Assembly: GCA_003049465.1 (NCBI GenBank)
Contig: PYSS01000023.1
Span: 186,001 to 250,000, forward strand
DNA from: Magnaporthiopsis rhizophila
Lineage: Eukaryota > Ascomycota > Sordariomycetes > Magnaporthales > Magnaporthaceae
Length of the DNA: 64,000 bases
Reading direction: 5' to 3'
Shown here one piece after another: positions 13,101-24,604 of the stretch. The notes beneath the pieces were generated by a model. It did not search any database. It saw nothing but the letters and a program-made list of their open reading frames with translations, and was not told where the DNA came from. The position numbers were made by a program, and so were the translations under genes. Each line of letters begins with the position of its first letter. The stretch's first letter is position 1.

Positions 13101-14333
13101 GGCTGTGGAAGGTCACCGGCATCTCGCCCGACTTCTACGAAGTGGTGCTCATGGTTGACGCCGACACCAAGGTCTTCCCCGACAGTCTGACGCACATGAT
13201 CTCGGCCATGGTCAAGGATCCCGAGATCATGGGTCTCTGCGGCGAGACGAAGATTGCCAACAAGCGGGACAGCTGGGTGTCGGCCATCCAGGTGTTTGAA
13301 TACTTCATCTCGCACCACCTCTCCAAGTCGTTCGAGTCGGTCTTTGGCGGCGTCACCTGTCTGCCGGGCTGCTTCTGCATGTACCGCATCAAGGCCCCCA
13401 AGGGAGGGCAGAACTACTGGGTCCCCATCCTGGCGAACCCCGACGTGGTGGAACACTACTCGGAGAACGTGGTCGACACACTGCACAAGAAGAACCTGCT
13501 GCTCCTGGGTGAAGATCGGTACCTGACGACGCTGATGCTGCGGACGTTCCCCAAGCGCAAGCAGGTGTTTGTTCCCCAGGCCGTCTGCAAGACCACGGTG
13601 CCCGACAGCTTCATGGTGCTCTTGTCGCAGCGTCGTCGCTGGATCAACTCGACCATTCACAACCTCATGGAGCTCATTCTCGTCCGGGACCTTTGCGGCA
13701 CCTTCTGCTTCAGCATGCAGTTTGTTATCTTCATTGAGCTGATCGGAACCCTTGTGCTCCCCGCCGCCATCGCCTTCACGTTCTACGTCGGTAAGTGGTT
13801 TAATCTCTCATCTCTGTCGATTTCAGCTACCCTGGGCTGTTTGTTCTAGTATCTAACCAAACGCCTCTATAGTCATCATCTCTATCGTCAACCAGCCACC
13901 ACAAATCATCCCCCTCGTCCTTCTTGCTTTGATTCTGGGTCTTCCCGCTGTGCTCATCGTGGTAACGGCGCACTCCTGGACCTATATCGCGTGGATGTTC
14001 ATCTACCTCCTCTCGCTGCCCGTGTGGAACTTTGTCCTCCCGACGTACGCCTTCTGGAAGTTTGACGACTTCTCATGGGGTGACACGCGCAAGACGGCCG
14101 GCGAGAAGACGAAGAAGGCCGGCATCGAGTACGAAGGCGAGTTCGACAGCAGCAAGATCACGATGAAGCGCTGGGCCGAATTCGAGCGGGACCGGAGGAA
14201 CCGCAACAACTACTGGGGCCCTGGCGCCGGCTCGACCGACAACCTGCCGGCGGGCAGGGGAAGGGCCAGCGGTGTCTGGACCAATCCCCCCTCGGGCCAC
14301 CAGCAGTATGATGAATACTTCTCGGACGCATGA
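10146..14333 (+). CDS. Class IV chitin synthase (glycosyltransferase family 2)
   Basis: Proposed exons are 10146-10159, 10552-13790 and 13873-14333, about 1,237 residues. The first 14-nt exon begins in a strong GCCGCCATG context; its intron has GTAAGT, a GCTGAC branch site and CACAG. If that exon is untranslated, translation starts at 10556 (MSLPERPG), six residues later. The protein makes beta-1,4-linked N-acetylglucosamine polymer from UDP-GlcNAc at the plasma membrane. Numbered from 10556: basic disordered N terminus to about 200, membrane segment near 242-261, a cytochrome-b5-like extracellular domain from about 275, a second membrane segment near 498-525, then the catalytic domain with DAD near 866, EDRYL near 986 and QRRRW near 1025, followed by C-terminal membrane segments completed by the last exon. 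The length and b5-like domain without a myosin motor indicate class IV (yeast Chs3 type). The last intron (13791-13872) has a GTAAGT donor. Confidence 0.95.
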
Positions 14334-16145
14334 GTGAACGTCGAAGCTGGGTCAAGACGCCAAGCAGCACACTGAATTCTCGGTACATTTGTTTGAAGAA
14401 GAAAAAAAAGGGCACGCACGGGCATTGTTTTACTGTTTTAATTTCCTTCTACATCGACTTGTTGAGGCATAGAAGCGTCCCTAATTACCATAATCGTCAG
14501 TTGGGCATCCTTACCTCATCGTTATCCACTGTTTCCCTCCTCATGTCTCTTTTGCTGTGGTCACTGTTAAGCCAACGTTTCTCTCTCGTCCTTTTCGATA
14601 ATTTTGATGTAATTAAACCTTGGGTCTCTCCCGCAGCCGGTCCCGTCACGACCGCTGGCCTTCATGCTCTGCATAACCTTTGCTTTTCGCCTGCTAGGTT
14701 GTTTATGACTGGCCTGTTTGGATACCTAGATTAGAAAGGGGATATGTGATGTTGGAAGCCCCCAATAGCGACCTGTGTCGCTGGTCTTGTTTTTCTTGTG
14801 GTGGCGCCTACGACTGGCAGTCTAGGATATATGAATTGTCTACATAGAATACGCATGCATCCCCATGAGCCCCTCCGAGCTCACATGTTGTCCTTTCACG
14901 GGAAATCTGGAAACTCGAACTCGGGTGATTTATGATTGCGGCTAGTCCTTTGCTTGTACTAGACTAGTTGCCGGAACACAACGCCAATGTCAGGTACTAC
15001 ATCTATGCCGTACCCCGTGCACACGTGTTCTTGGCCGTCCATCCTCACTACTCCATACTCTATTCTATTGCACAACTTCTGCACGGATACTGTGCGACAG
15101 CACGAGCCGCAGCCAGTGGATAAATGTTGTGTGCTTGCATGGCGGGGTTGCACAAACGGATTGTGTCGAGCAACAAAAAAAAAAACATCCGCCGTCGGGT
15201 CCGTACCTTGAGGGTGGTGCCAGTCTGCCACTCCGTGCTTCCCTCGTCACAGTGACACACCGTACAACACATGTGTGTGGCCTTTCAAGACATACAGGAC
15301 AGGCAGCTCTTCTCCCCCTCCCTCTTCTCGCTCAGACGAATCGGCCCTGCCCAACCGGGTTCGCGCATTGCACAGAGGCGGACGACCTGCGGCAGGTCCC
15401 CACGGCTAGATGGCCCGCCCTCCTTATTTTCCCTTTTTATCCTGCATGCTGCGGCACACGCCCACCACCCCTTGCATCATCTGACCGGTGAAGTGGGTGA
15501 GCGGCGACTGGAGGAAGCCCACATCGCCTGATCGGCTGCAGCGCGCTGGCGCTGCAGGTCGCCGAAAGTAGGATTGCTAGGGAGGGGGCAGGCACGGATG
15601 TCGGAGAGGGTAGAAGGTGTGACGGCTTTGGCAAGGATTTTGAGGTTCGGGTGGAATTAGCGGCGGAAAGGCGGCGGGGATAGTCTGCGTCTGCCACGAG
15701 GTTTTCTTGGGTTCGGTGATTAAAAATGCTACCAAGCCCATTCCCGTCTGTAGGTAGCTTGCCCGCGACGGATACGTACCTGAACATTCCTTTCTGTTCA
15801 TTGTTTCCTTTTCTTTCTTTCCTTCTTTTTCCTTCATTTTCTTTTTTCCTCCCTCTTTCTAGTGTTTATTTTCATTTTGCCGAGCCTGCTCCTCGCTTGC
15901 TGCGCCAGCCTGCTGCAGCACCATCCTAGCCAAAGTGGCTGGCGGCTTGCAGCGACCGCCTTTCCAGAGCCAACCAGAACGGGCTTCGTATGTGAGGAGC
16001 AATCTAGCAGTCCGTTTGACTACCGGCCGGCAAAGGCTGCCGAGTCTGACAGCCTGCCCCACCCTCGGCCCAAGGACAGCAAGGAGCAAGGATGACAGGG
16101 TTTAGGGTGATTAAAGCAATGAGAATCAAGGAAGTCAGAGAAAAT

Positions 16146-16146
<1 letters not shown>

Positions 16147-16186
<40 letters not shown>

Positions 16187-16229
16187 GGGGGGGGGGGGNN
16201 NNNAAAAAAAAAAAAAAAAAAAAAAAAAA
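16147..16229. other. Assembly gap bounded by homopolymers
   Basis: A run of about 32 A is followed by about 20 G, five N (16199-16203) and about 26 A. The abrupt change of homopolymers around N is typical of unreliable contig ends rather than genomic structure, so the true length and sequence here are unknown. Confidence 0.85.
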
Positions 16230-17160
16230 GGAAAGAGCGGCAGGCGGAGTGGAGGGAAATTAGTCCGTGCAACCCATGCTCGCCCGAGAGCCATGAGAGA
16301 AAAAGCGGCCAAGGGACTACCCGAGCAAACCGCATCGGTACTAGCCGAGTTGGACGAGAAAGAAGCCATGTCAAAATGGGAAAACAAATGAGACGGATGA
16401 ACCCAGTAAAAAGGGTCTCCCAGGAGCGCCAACGGGGCAGCGCAAAACCCGCCGAGAGATCGGCAAAGGGAAAACAAAGGAAATATGATGAACACGCGCT
16501 TTCATCAATTTCTTTCTTTGCTTTTTTCCTTCTCTGCCTCTCTTCCCAACGGACGTTGCCGACTCCGAACAGGCAGGCCTGCTGGTGGAGACGAGAGGAC
16601 CATGCATGAAGAGCGACCTGGCGATCAATGGGACGCTGCGGACACCAGGGTCTCCTCGTCTAGACATTACAACAGTAGCGTCTGCGGTGGACGAGGGGCT
16701 AGTACGAACGGGGAACTGCGTGCATCGCGCCAGGCTACCTCTAGGCGGGCTGACGGACGGGCCGGCTTGGGTTTGTCGCTTGGTGCAATTGAGGCGAGAG
16801 AGTTTCCAGCTTTGATGAACTTGAGCGAGCAAGTGCCAGAAAGAATACTCCTTGCATAGAGCTAGAGCTTTTTGGCAGGTTCGACCCCGTGAGTGGTTGG
16901 TTCTCTCTCCCCAACTGTGCTTGGGTGGATTTCAGCCCGCCGTGGGGCCGAGTGCCAATCTGACGGGGGAGGGGAAGTTGGATTGACGGGTGTGGGACTC
17001 TGCTCCCTTGCCTCTGCAAAGGGTTGTGGGTCGCTTTCAATCAACCGTGCTTCGTCCTTCTCCTTTGCGCAAACACACACACCCCGCCTGGCGAGAAGCG
17101 GATGGTGTGAGGGTAGAAAAAGAAGGAGAAGAGACAACGGTGAGGTACCGAGCGCTGCCA

Positions 17161-17190
17161 GACAGACAGACAGACAAGACAGACAGGACA
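17161..17190. repeat. GACA microsatellite
   Basis: About seven imperfect copies of the tetranucleotide GACA occur in the probable leader region of the downstream WD40-type gene. No function is implied. Confidence 0.7.
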
Positions 17191-17730
17191 GCTCCTGCTG
17201 CGGTCTGTCGCTGTCGCTGTCCGCTGCGTGCTCCCACAACTGCCAGCCCCCCGTGCGACCCAGAATTTTCTTGCCGAGCTCGTCGAGGTAATCATCTTGC
17301 AGCCACAACGAACAAACCACCAGATTGCCGTACAAAGGCCAGACCAGACCCATTGGCTTTCCTGCCATCGACGGCCCGCTGCCATTTCCTCTGTCATTCA
17401 CCCAACCCACACCCACACATCTCGGTCTTTTTTAGAGTTGGCCGTCTGGCTTGTGTCTGCCTCGACTCATGGTCGCAGCGGACCACCTATTTTTTGTGCC
17501 GACACCCAACCACAGCTCCCTCAAGCTCCATCCAGCGGGCGGGGAACCCGACGACGGGGGCGAATAAGTAGACCGTGATCGCCAGCCTACACCAACCGGA
17601 ATACAGCGCCCTCGCCGTCGTCGCGCCCACCCTGGCAAACCAACCGTCCGGCCCCATCTCCGGCTGGCCGTGATGCTCTTTTGACTCGCCCAATTGCCTC
17701 GCGCCATCCCACACTTTGACTCGGACGGCC

Positions 17731-20432
17731 ATGGAGCCCCTCCACGACCCCGAGCCCTTCTGGGGCGCCACCCCGGAGCCAACCCCGGATCCAGCAGCCC
17801 CGAAAAGGCGCCCGCCCCGAAAGAAGACGGGAGACCCCGCCGCCGTCGCCACAGCTCTTCCTACGCCGCCTCTTGACCCCTGGAGCCCACTGGAATCAGC
17901 GGCCACCTCCTGTCCGCCTGCCGAGGCAGCCCAGGCCCAAGGCCAGGCGTCCGGCCACAAATCGCCTCTGCCAGACCGAGAGGAGAGATATACCGAACAC
18001 GACGACGAACCCTTCGCTTGCGCCTCCGACTACAGCTACAACCACGACTATGGCAACGACGACTTTGATGATGATGACGAGGACGAGGACGACGACTTGT
18101 CCGCCGCGGGCTTCCCCGGCCGGGCCGCGCAGTCGCCAGAGCCTCCCTCGCCTTTTATAGACTGCTACCTGTCGGAAGATGCCGACGACAAGCCCGGAAG
18201 AGCCCAGCTGCCTGAAGGGTACCTCGGCATGTCGTCAAAACACGCAGCACCGACGACCCAGATGCTTGACCACAGTGATGATGTCGACCAGGACGAGCAA
18301 GTTCATGTCGACTCGGCCAGCAACCACGGCGTCGAGCAAAGTGTTCACCAGCCCGCCGCCCTTCAGGCTCCTGCTGATATGGCGAACTTGGTTTATGACG
18401 CGTCTATGTTTGACCCCTTCTCGGGGGCGGAGTCGATTTTCGGCTTGTACTCGCACCAGTCGCACCTCTACCACCCAGATCCCTGGTCCGCCCAAGTCGG
18501 AATGCAGGTTCACCACGCGGCATACCTGCCGACTACTGGGCCCGTGCTGGATCCGCATCTTCAGTCGTCCGCCGCCGCCACCGCCGGCCTCAACCCCCTG
18601 ATAGATTTCATGGGCAGCGTGAACTTGCTCGAGCCTGGCAACCTGAGCCTGCAGGGCCTTGTGTTCTCGTGGGCGCGCCTGCCAAGGCCTTCTTCGCAGA
18701 GCCTGTTTGGCGAGGACACGAGCCGCCCGGGCATTGCCAGCGCCAATGCGCAGTTCATTGCTTCCAACAAGCCCTTCACTGTTGAGTACGACAAGCTCGA
18801 CGGTGACCGCTGCGACTTCCAGGGCATCGACTGGGAGGCCATGGACGTCTCGAGGCAGTCGGCTCGCGAACGCCGGGCTATTACGTACCGCAACTTTGTT
18901 CATGAGCGAGGCTCGGACAAGTGGAGGGTAAGTTTGTTCCTGTTCACTTCCATTTCTCTGTCTCGCCGTGCAAAAGTGGCCCTTGACTGACGAGGCAGCA
19001 CGCACAGCCCCACTACCAGGACGTCGACCTGCCAAACTCGGACGACTTCTTTCGATTTAAGCGCATGGACATCAGGAAAAACGTCTATCTTGCGCACTTC
19101 CAGCTCCGAAACCTGGTAGCTTGCACGGGGCCCAACCAACTCTTTTATACCGGTCAGGCTGTGGTGCATAGCTTTAATTCACAGACCAAGAGCAACGACA
19201 CAGCGCTGAAGAGCACCGACAGCCCAGACTGTCCCCTCTCGACCATGGACGCGGCCCATGGCGCCTTGGTCGCCGGCAACTTTCTTGGCGAATACATGGT
19301 GCGCCGGCTCGGCTACGAAGGCGATGATCAGCCTTCACAGGTTGAAGGCACCTTGACCTTGAGCTCCTCGGCCATCACCAACCACGTGCAGCTGCAGATA
19401 CCACGGCGGTCGTCAACGCCACAGGCCTGCTTCGCTTCAAACGACTCGGGCCTGCGTATCCTAGACATTGCCACCAACAAGATCGTGTCCGAGACCATGT
19501 TCAGCAACCCCATCAACTGCACGGCCGTGTCGCCCGACGGCCAGCTACGCGTCATGGTCGGCGACCACAAGGACGTGCTTGTAGTCCCGGCAGACGGGAG
19601 CCGCATCAATGTCGTAGGCTCGGCATTCGGGGCCAGCGACGACGCAAAGGTGGTGCAGCCTGAGCAGAAGCTTCCCGGCCACCGTGACCACGGGTTCGCA
19701 TGTGCGTGGGCCGACGACGGCCACACCATCGCCACGGGGTGCCAGGACCAGGTCGTCAACATCTGGGACGCGCGCAACTGGCGGAAGCCCGTGGCAGCGA
19801 TCCGCACGGAAATGGCTGGCGCGAGGTCGCTTCGCTTCTCGCCCGTCGGGTCCGGGCGCCGCGTGCTGGTGGCGGCCGAGGAGGCCGACTACGTCAGCAT
19901 CATCGACGCCTGCACCTTCCGGTCCAAGCAGACCATCGATTTCTTTGGCGAGATCGGCGGCATCGCCTTCGAGCCGACCGAGGGCCGTGACCTTTACGCC
20001 TACGTGACGGACCCCTCGAGGGGCGGCATCATGCACCTCGAGAGGTGCGACGGGGTCGCGGGCCTGCAAGACGAAGTGATGCACTACCGTCCGCGGCGTC
20101 AGCGGCCCGGCGGTGGCAGCCAGGACAGCTACGACGCAGAGCGGCAAGCGTACCGCAACGGCGCTTCCGGCGACGCGAGGTGGCGGCCGCCGGCCCAGAG
20201 TCTACAGGAGTGGAGGCATCAGCAGCAGCTGCTACTGCAGCAACACCGGTGGCAGTCGCAAAGGTCGGTGTCCACCTTCATCCAGAGGCGCGCCTGGGAT
20301 CTACCGCCCGTCACGTCGTCGTCCGACTGGCCCCAGGGCCCCATGTCGGCTGCCACGCGAAGGAACCGTCGGGCACAGGCCAGGCGGCGCCATCGTGAGG
20401 CGGTTCTCGACTGCTTTGATATCATGTCATGA
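17731..20432 (+). CDS. WD40-type protein of an uncharacterised fungal family
   Basis: Two exons, 17731-18927 and 18999-20432, give about 876 residues. The intron has a GTAAGT donor and two possible in-frame acceptors (after 18998 or 19007), which would include or skip three codons (HAQ). The first exon encodes an acidic, proline-rich, probably disordered N terminus with a run of Asp/Glu near residues 110-125, then a conserved-looking stretch (DFQGIDWEAM, SARERRAITYRNF). The second exon has WD40-like blades: NDSGLRILDIATN, GHRDHGFACAWADDG followed by VNIWDARNW, and RSLRFSPVGSG followed by a strand ending in IIDACTF. The C-terminal 130 residues are Gln/Arg-rich. The layout resembles the family of the S. 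pombe C2A9.03 protein, recalled rather than checked; the function of that family is not known to me. Presumably a soluble scaffold protein. Confidence 0.85.
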
Positions 20433-21789
20433 AGCAGATTTCTGGTGCGGTATTCGGCTTTTCTGTTTGTTATGGATGGCTCCAACGACTTGACGACTCG
20501 GCATGCATTCTGTTTTCTAATCCTCATGCCGTCATGATGGGATGAAACGAAGCCTGGGAACGATGAAGACCAGGCCGCGGAACTGTCACGATGAGATGCG
20601 GCTCATCTTCTGCCTTCTTGTTCGCTTCTCCCTCGCTCGCACTCTCTTGCTTTCGATCAAGATGCCAACGTTATGACGAGGCGAATGCTTTGGTGTTTGA
20701 CAGGGCCATTTCAGTCGCATGACGGACTGAGGAACGATAGCGGTGGCTTGATCCAGACGGGGAATACACGCATGGAAGGCTCTTTACATGAGTTTTGTTT
20801 CGAAGGGCGTGCTTCACTCTTTGTACCATCTCTTGGCTGGAATTATTGGGCTGTAATATAGTCCCGGCCTTAATCCCTCTGGCGGCGGGCAAGGCGGTGG
20901 GGACGGTTGGAGGAGTCCTGGCTGCGGTACACACACGAACAGCTCACGATGGATGTGACACGGTACGGGCGGGGGGAGCCTGGCTCCTAGCGGCGTTTTT
21001 TTTTAAGCAGTGAAAATGAGGACGGATGCGAGTGCTCAGCTTGACACACAGACGGAGGGACATCGCGACAGCTGCTTCACCATTAAGCAGGAATGCTACC
21101 TAGCCTGGCCAGACCATGTGCAAAAAACGCGAAGATGGACAGAATCCCCACGTATTGTTTGCCGCCGAGCCACGCACATACAGTGCGGTAATATATCTGC
21201 AGGTTTGGAGATATTAACAGGAACTTTACCCACGTTGTATTATCGATAAATAAACGTGGCTTTAAACAGCATGTACTTGGAGCGGCGATGTCTCGAAAAA
21301 GGAATAGGCCGTACAGCCATTCATAGTAGCCTCATTGGTCAAGGCGCCGGATCTCGAATAAGAGGCTTATCTCGTACATACACGTGCTGCCTGGGGCCTG
21401 GACTGCCGTCGGCTACACGCAATGCAATGCGACCCTGATTTGGTGGCACTATCGACACGCTGTCTTGCATCGTTGACTTGGCGTGGTTCGTAATACGTTT
21501 AAGCCGTCCACGCACTCTGCATGATGAACGCCTCCACGGATTAAAAAGAGGTATTAACCTGGTCTGCCCCAAATTGCCGCTGGCGTTGAAGGGTCGGCGA
21601 TATTGAGACTGGAACCAGCCAGTTTATTTACCAGCCTCATTCAGTTATAACAACCCCGACTACACTACTACCGAACTTCAAAATATACAGCCCTTTTTTT
21701 CCTTTCCGCTTTGATCATTACCATGGCCCTTTTTTTGCGGCCAAGGACCCCGTTTAAGCGAGCACGACTGCACTTTCCCCATCGAAACC
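20433..21789. other. Intergenic region, no gene supported
   Basis: Short frames only. The first part is presumably the 3' untranslated region of the WD40-type gene. From about 20,860 onwards the sequence becomes more A/T-rich than the flanking coding DNA as it approaches the decayed stretch at 21.8-24.8 kb. Confidence 0.5.
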
Positions 21790-23218
21790 TACAACCCAAA
21801 AATGCCTCTCCGAGCCCAATACCTTGCCCAAGATGAAGGGCAATCCAGACATCGCAGGACTGGGCGTAATATCCGCGTTTGTTGTTATGTGCAGCCTTGG
21901 GGTTATCTGCTCTGGGTTGCTGTTGGGGTACAGGCTGTGTAGGGCGTGGGATCGTTTCCAGTGGAAATACTTGTTATTTCGGCCGGACGACGAGCAACGG
22001 CCGGGGTGACGAGGAGCGGCTGACCGACGAGGGAACGCACGCCCGAAATCCTCTCACCTTTTAAAATCCCTGGCCTGTCTCTTCACGGGGAAGTCACGTC
22101 CTCGACGAACTCAACGAACTCAACCCACGATCCGAAAAAGCATGGGCCCAAATACTCCAGCACACCCTCGCGGCCCTAGCAGACACTCAATTCGTCATGG
22201 CTTTCGGCGTCGGCATAGCCGCATACACACGAAATGCGATATCAGCATTTACCGCGCCCACATCTCGCTCTTGCTGATGTGGCTTTCCATGATTACAGCA
22301 AACCCAAACCCTCGGGCCTATACGAATCCACGAACGGCCTTTGCAGCATAAGGTCGCCTTAGCGGCACGTCTGGTACTGCTCTGGGTGTTGTACGTCGGG
22401 TTAATGATCCTGGAAGCCAGAAACCCCGGCGCACTTCTGGATTTGGAGGATCCGTGCCACAGGGGACGGGTCATGCCTGCGAGGTGTACCAACTGGTGGT
22501 ACGCCCAGGAATATCATAACGAGGCAAACGGGATCAGGGGGCCGGAGTTTGAGTGGGGGGGGATCCGTGGCAGAGGGCCGATGTTATTCTTCACGCGACG
22601 CTCGGGCTGCAAAGTTTGGAGGCTTCGGTTATGTTTTGGCTAATGCTCGGTCGAGTGCTCGATCCAACGAAGAATAAGAAGACGAAGGGATTAGTGCAGG
22701 GGCCGTTTAGGAAGATGAGTGGGTATGTGTTTGGTATTCCCGGGACGCCGTCGCCGTCGTGGGCTTGGACCGCGGATCTGTCGGCGAGGTTTGCCTTCGC
22801 CTTATTCGTATGGCTGCCATTGCTGCTCATCAAGCTTTTCCTATCCCCGTTCGTATGTTGGTGTTGGGACCTGGTTTACCTTATTAAAATGGCCGACACC
22901 GTTTTTAAAAGCTCGAAGCTTGCGCAGCCGTACTTTGAGAAGCTGAGGGAGGAGGACAAGTTCGGGTTCGGGCAAATCGTTGCACTGGCGATGCTGCTGG
23001 CGATTCCGCTTACGGCGTTGGATGGATGGCAAGGTACGTATATACGGGTATTCTTCCCACAAGAAAATGACTGCTTAAGCCAATTGCTAACTTCCATTAA
23101 AGCTACTGTCACCAGAGAGAGCCGCCCGAACGGCACGGTGGAGGCTTCGTCTACCACCAGTTTCCAGGGGATTCCGCCGATTCGAAGCAGCAGCCCGCTA
23201 AGTCTGGGGATTAAGTAA
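21790..23218 (+). pseudogene. Broken multi-membrane-span protein gene
   Basis: Coherent protein segments of one membrane protein occur in changing frames. They are GNPDIAGLGVISAFVVMCSL (about 21830-21895); a segment starting DELNELNPRSEKAWAQ and running to GVGIAAYTR (about 22105-22233); ISIYRAHISLLLMWLSMITA (about 22239-22298); a segment starting LVLLWVLYVGLMILEA and running to PEFEWG (about 22367-22560); and one starting DVILHATLG and running to the conserved-looking FGFGQIVALAMLL and PLTALDGW (about 22572-23030). The last frame change falls in a run of eight G near 22554-22561, and another falls near 22233, so sequencing error or real indels could both explain them. A canonical terminal intron (donor GTACGT at 23034, branch GCTAAC, acceptor AG at 23102) is intact. 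The pattern resembles a fungal family of uncharacterised seven-span-like proteins beginning with a GNPDIAG motif; this is recollection, not a search. Function unknown. Confidence 0.6.
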
Positions 23219-23709
23219 CTGTCAAGGCTGGGAATTATACCTAGTGGCAGGAACAGCAACGAGGAAGGGGAATGGTAAAGACGTAGCAACCGTTCTTCAT
23301 CGGCCAGACTGTGGCTCTCCCGGCTCCAAGCCCCTTTAGTTGGCGTCGGCGGCATTATGAGGGCTCAAGCAGACGTCGCTGGATTCGAGGGCAGGTGGAA
23401 GGAGATTACGACCGACGTCAACACGATGGCGAGCAGCCTGATAAGGCAGGTGGAAGGAGATTACAAATGAACTGCGTGGCCCTCTTTAAAAACCGGACTG
23501 GAACCTAACCTTGGCCTTGCTGCACCCTGCGTCACGGCGGAGAAATGGAAGTTGCCGTGTCCACGTGGATCACCGTGTTAGGAGTTGTCACGCTGAGCCA
23601 AGGTCCGTAACCCGCGGTAAAGTTACTCGACCATTTCAACCATTATTTATGTTACGGTTGTATATTATTAGCATCTTGAGTGATTATTTAGGCATTCTCA
23701 CTTCATCTT
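23219..23709. other. Short spacer with a coding-like patch and a 20-bp direct repeat
   Basis: A plus-strand frame at about 23330-23469 reads like the end of a protein (FEGRWKEI, then VNTMASSLIRQVEGDYK and a stop), but no start or upstream exon could be found. Within it a 20-bp sequence occurs at 23390-23409 and again at 23445-23464. The rest is A/T-rich with nothing recognisable. Confidence 0.3.
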
Positions 23710-23878
23710 TTCGGTATGGGTGATGCCGGTACACGTCCGGCGGAAATTAACGTCTTCACGCTGAACTCGGCCTTGGGCCTCTCCACGTCGGCGGCGCTGA
23801 CGGGCACGTCCCAGGGCGCGGTGAGGGCTTTCCTTCATAGGGTGCATCCTGTGTCCGTTTCGCTCGACCATGTGCTTG

Positions 23879-23915
<37 letters not shown>

Positions 23916-24571
23916 CCCCCCCCCCCCCCCCCCCCCCCCCNAAAAAAAACTCGGCCTCATTCGGCTCCGCCAGCTCGGCCGGGAGAGGCGATGGCTCTGA
24001 ACCGGAGTTTGATTCGCTGTCGGACGGGATGTACACCTCAGACTCGTTGTCGTCCTCGAAGTTGCTGGGCTGGGCGCTGTTTTTGGCCAGCCCCTCCGGG
24101 CGCGCGTTGCTGTGCGCGTCGATTTCTAGCTCGGCCCGGAGGGGGGGTAGGGACGACGGGGTTAAACCGGCTGTCGAACTGGAAAAGACGCAGTTTGACA
24201 ATGAAGTCACATGGGGGTGGTTTTTCAATCTTGCCCTTTGGGTCGAAGCTGTAGTTGACCCTGACATTGACCACTCGTTCCGTAAATGTACCAGGCAACA
24301 GTAAAACCTCTTCATCCTCTTGAAGGATCAGCTGCTTGCAACCGGGGCCGTTTGGAGGCCTGTTAAGTGCCGGCGGTTAAACCAACCCGTGTACCTCAAC
24401 CTCAACGTGCGCGAAAATTGGACCTGAAAACAGCTGGTGGGGGATGACAGCTGGTCGGTGTGGGCGTTCGCCTCTTGTGTCGACACCATACCAGTGGATC
24501 CGGCCAATATGTTTACCATTACAGTTTTCCAATAAGCACGCGCTTTTATTCAGACAGTCGTACATCTCCTT
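23710..24571 (-). pseudogene. Broken hypothetical gene interrupted by an assembly gap
   Basis: On the minus strand a frame starting MYDCLNKSACLLENC (near 24565) runs to a TAA, then continues in the same frame as NGPGCKQLILQEDEEVLLLP and TERVVNVRVNYSFDPKGK down to about 24160. There it changes frame at a run of seven G and continues as LRAELEIDAHSNARPEG and an acidic Ser-rich stretch until the gap at 23941. Beyond the gap another frame (LTAPWDVPVSAADVERPK) ends at a stop near 23710. One TAA, one or more frameshifts and a gap separate the pieces. The TAA could come from CAA by a C-to-T change, the direction expected from repeat-induced point mutation, but one site is not proof. I do not recognise the protein. 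Confidence 0.4.
23879..23949. other. Assembly gap bounded by homopolymers
   Basis: About 35 A are followed by about 27 C, one N at 23941 and eight A. As at 16.2 kb, this is an unreliable contig junction, and it lies inside a probable minus-strand gene remnant, so the missing sequence may include coding DNA. Confidence 0.85.
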
Positions 24572-24604
24572 TCGTATGAGGAGGGAAGGTTAAAGAGAGC
24601 CGTT

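Larger units (their letters stand above)
14334..17730. other. Intergenic region, no gene supported
   Basis: This holds the 3' end of the chitin synthase transcript and the promoter and leader of the downstream WD40-type gene. I see no protein-like open frame. It contains the assembly gap at 16147-16229, a short GACA repeat at 17161-17190, and pyrimidine-rich DNA around 15780-15870 and before the next start codon. Confidence 0.55.

Noticed and set aside
12635..13660. 341-codon frame antisense to the chitin synthase
   Set aside because: A shadow of the GC-biased coding strand; His/Val/Leu/Asp composition is typical of antisense reading of a real gene.
16870..16890. B-box-like GGTTCGACCCC, possible tRNA
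   Set aside because: No matching A-box or foldable cloverleaf around it.
18235..19035. 266-codon frame antisense to the WD40-type gene
   Set aside because: Covers the coding strand and intron of a supported gene and reads as an antisense shadow.
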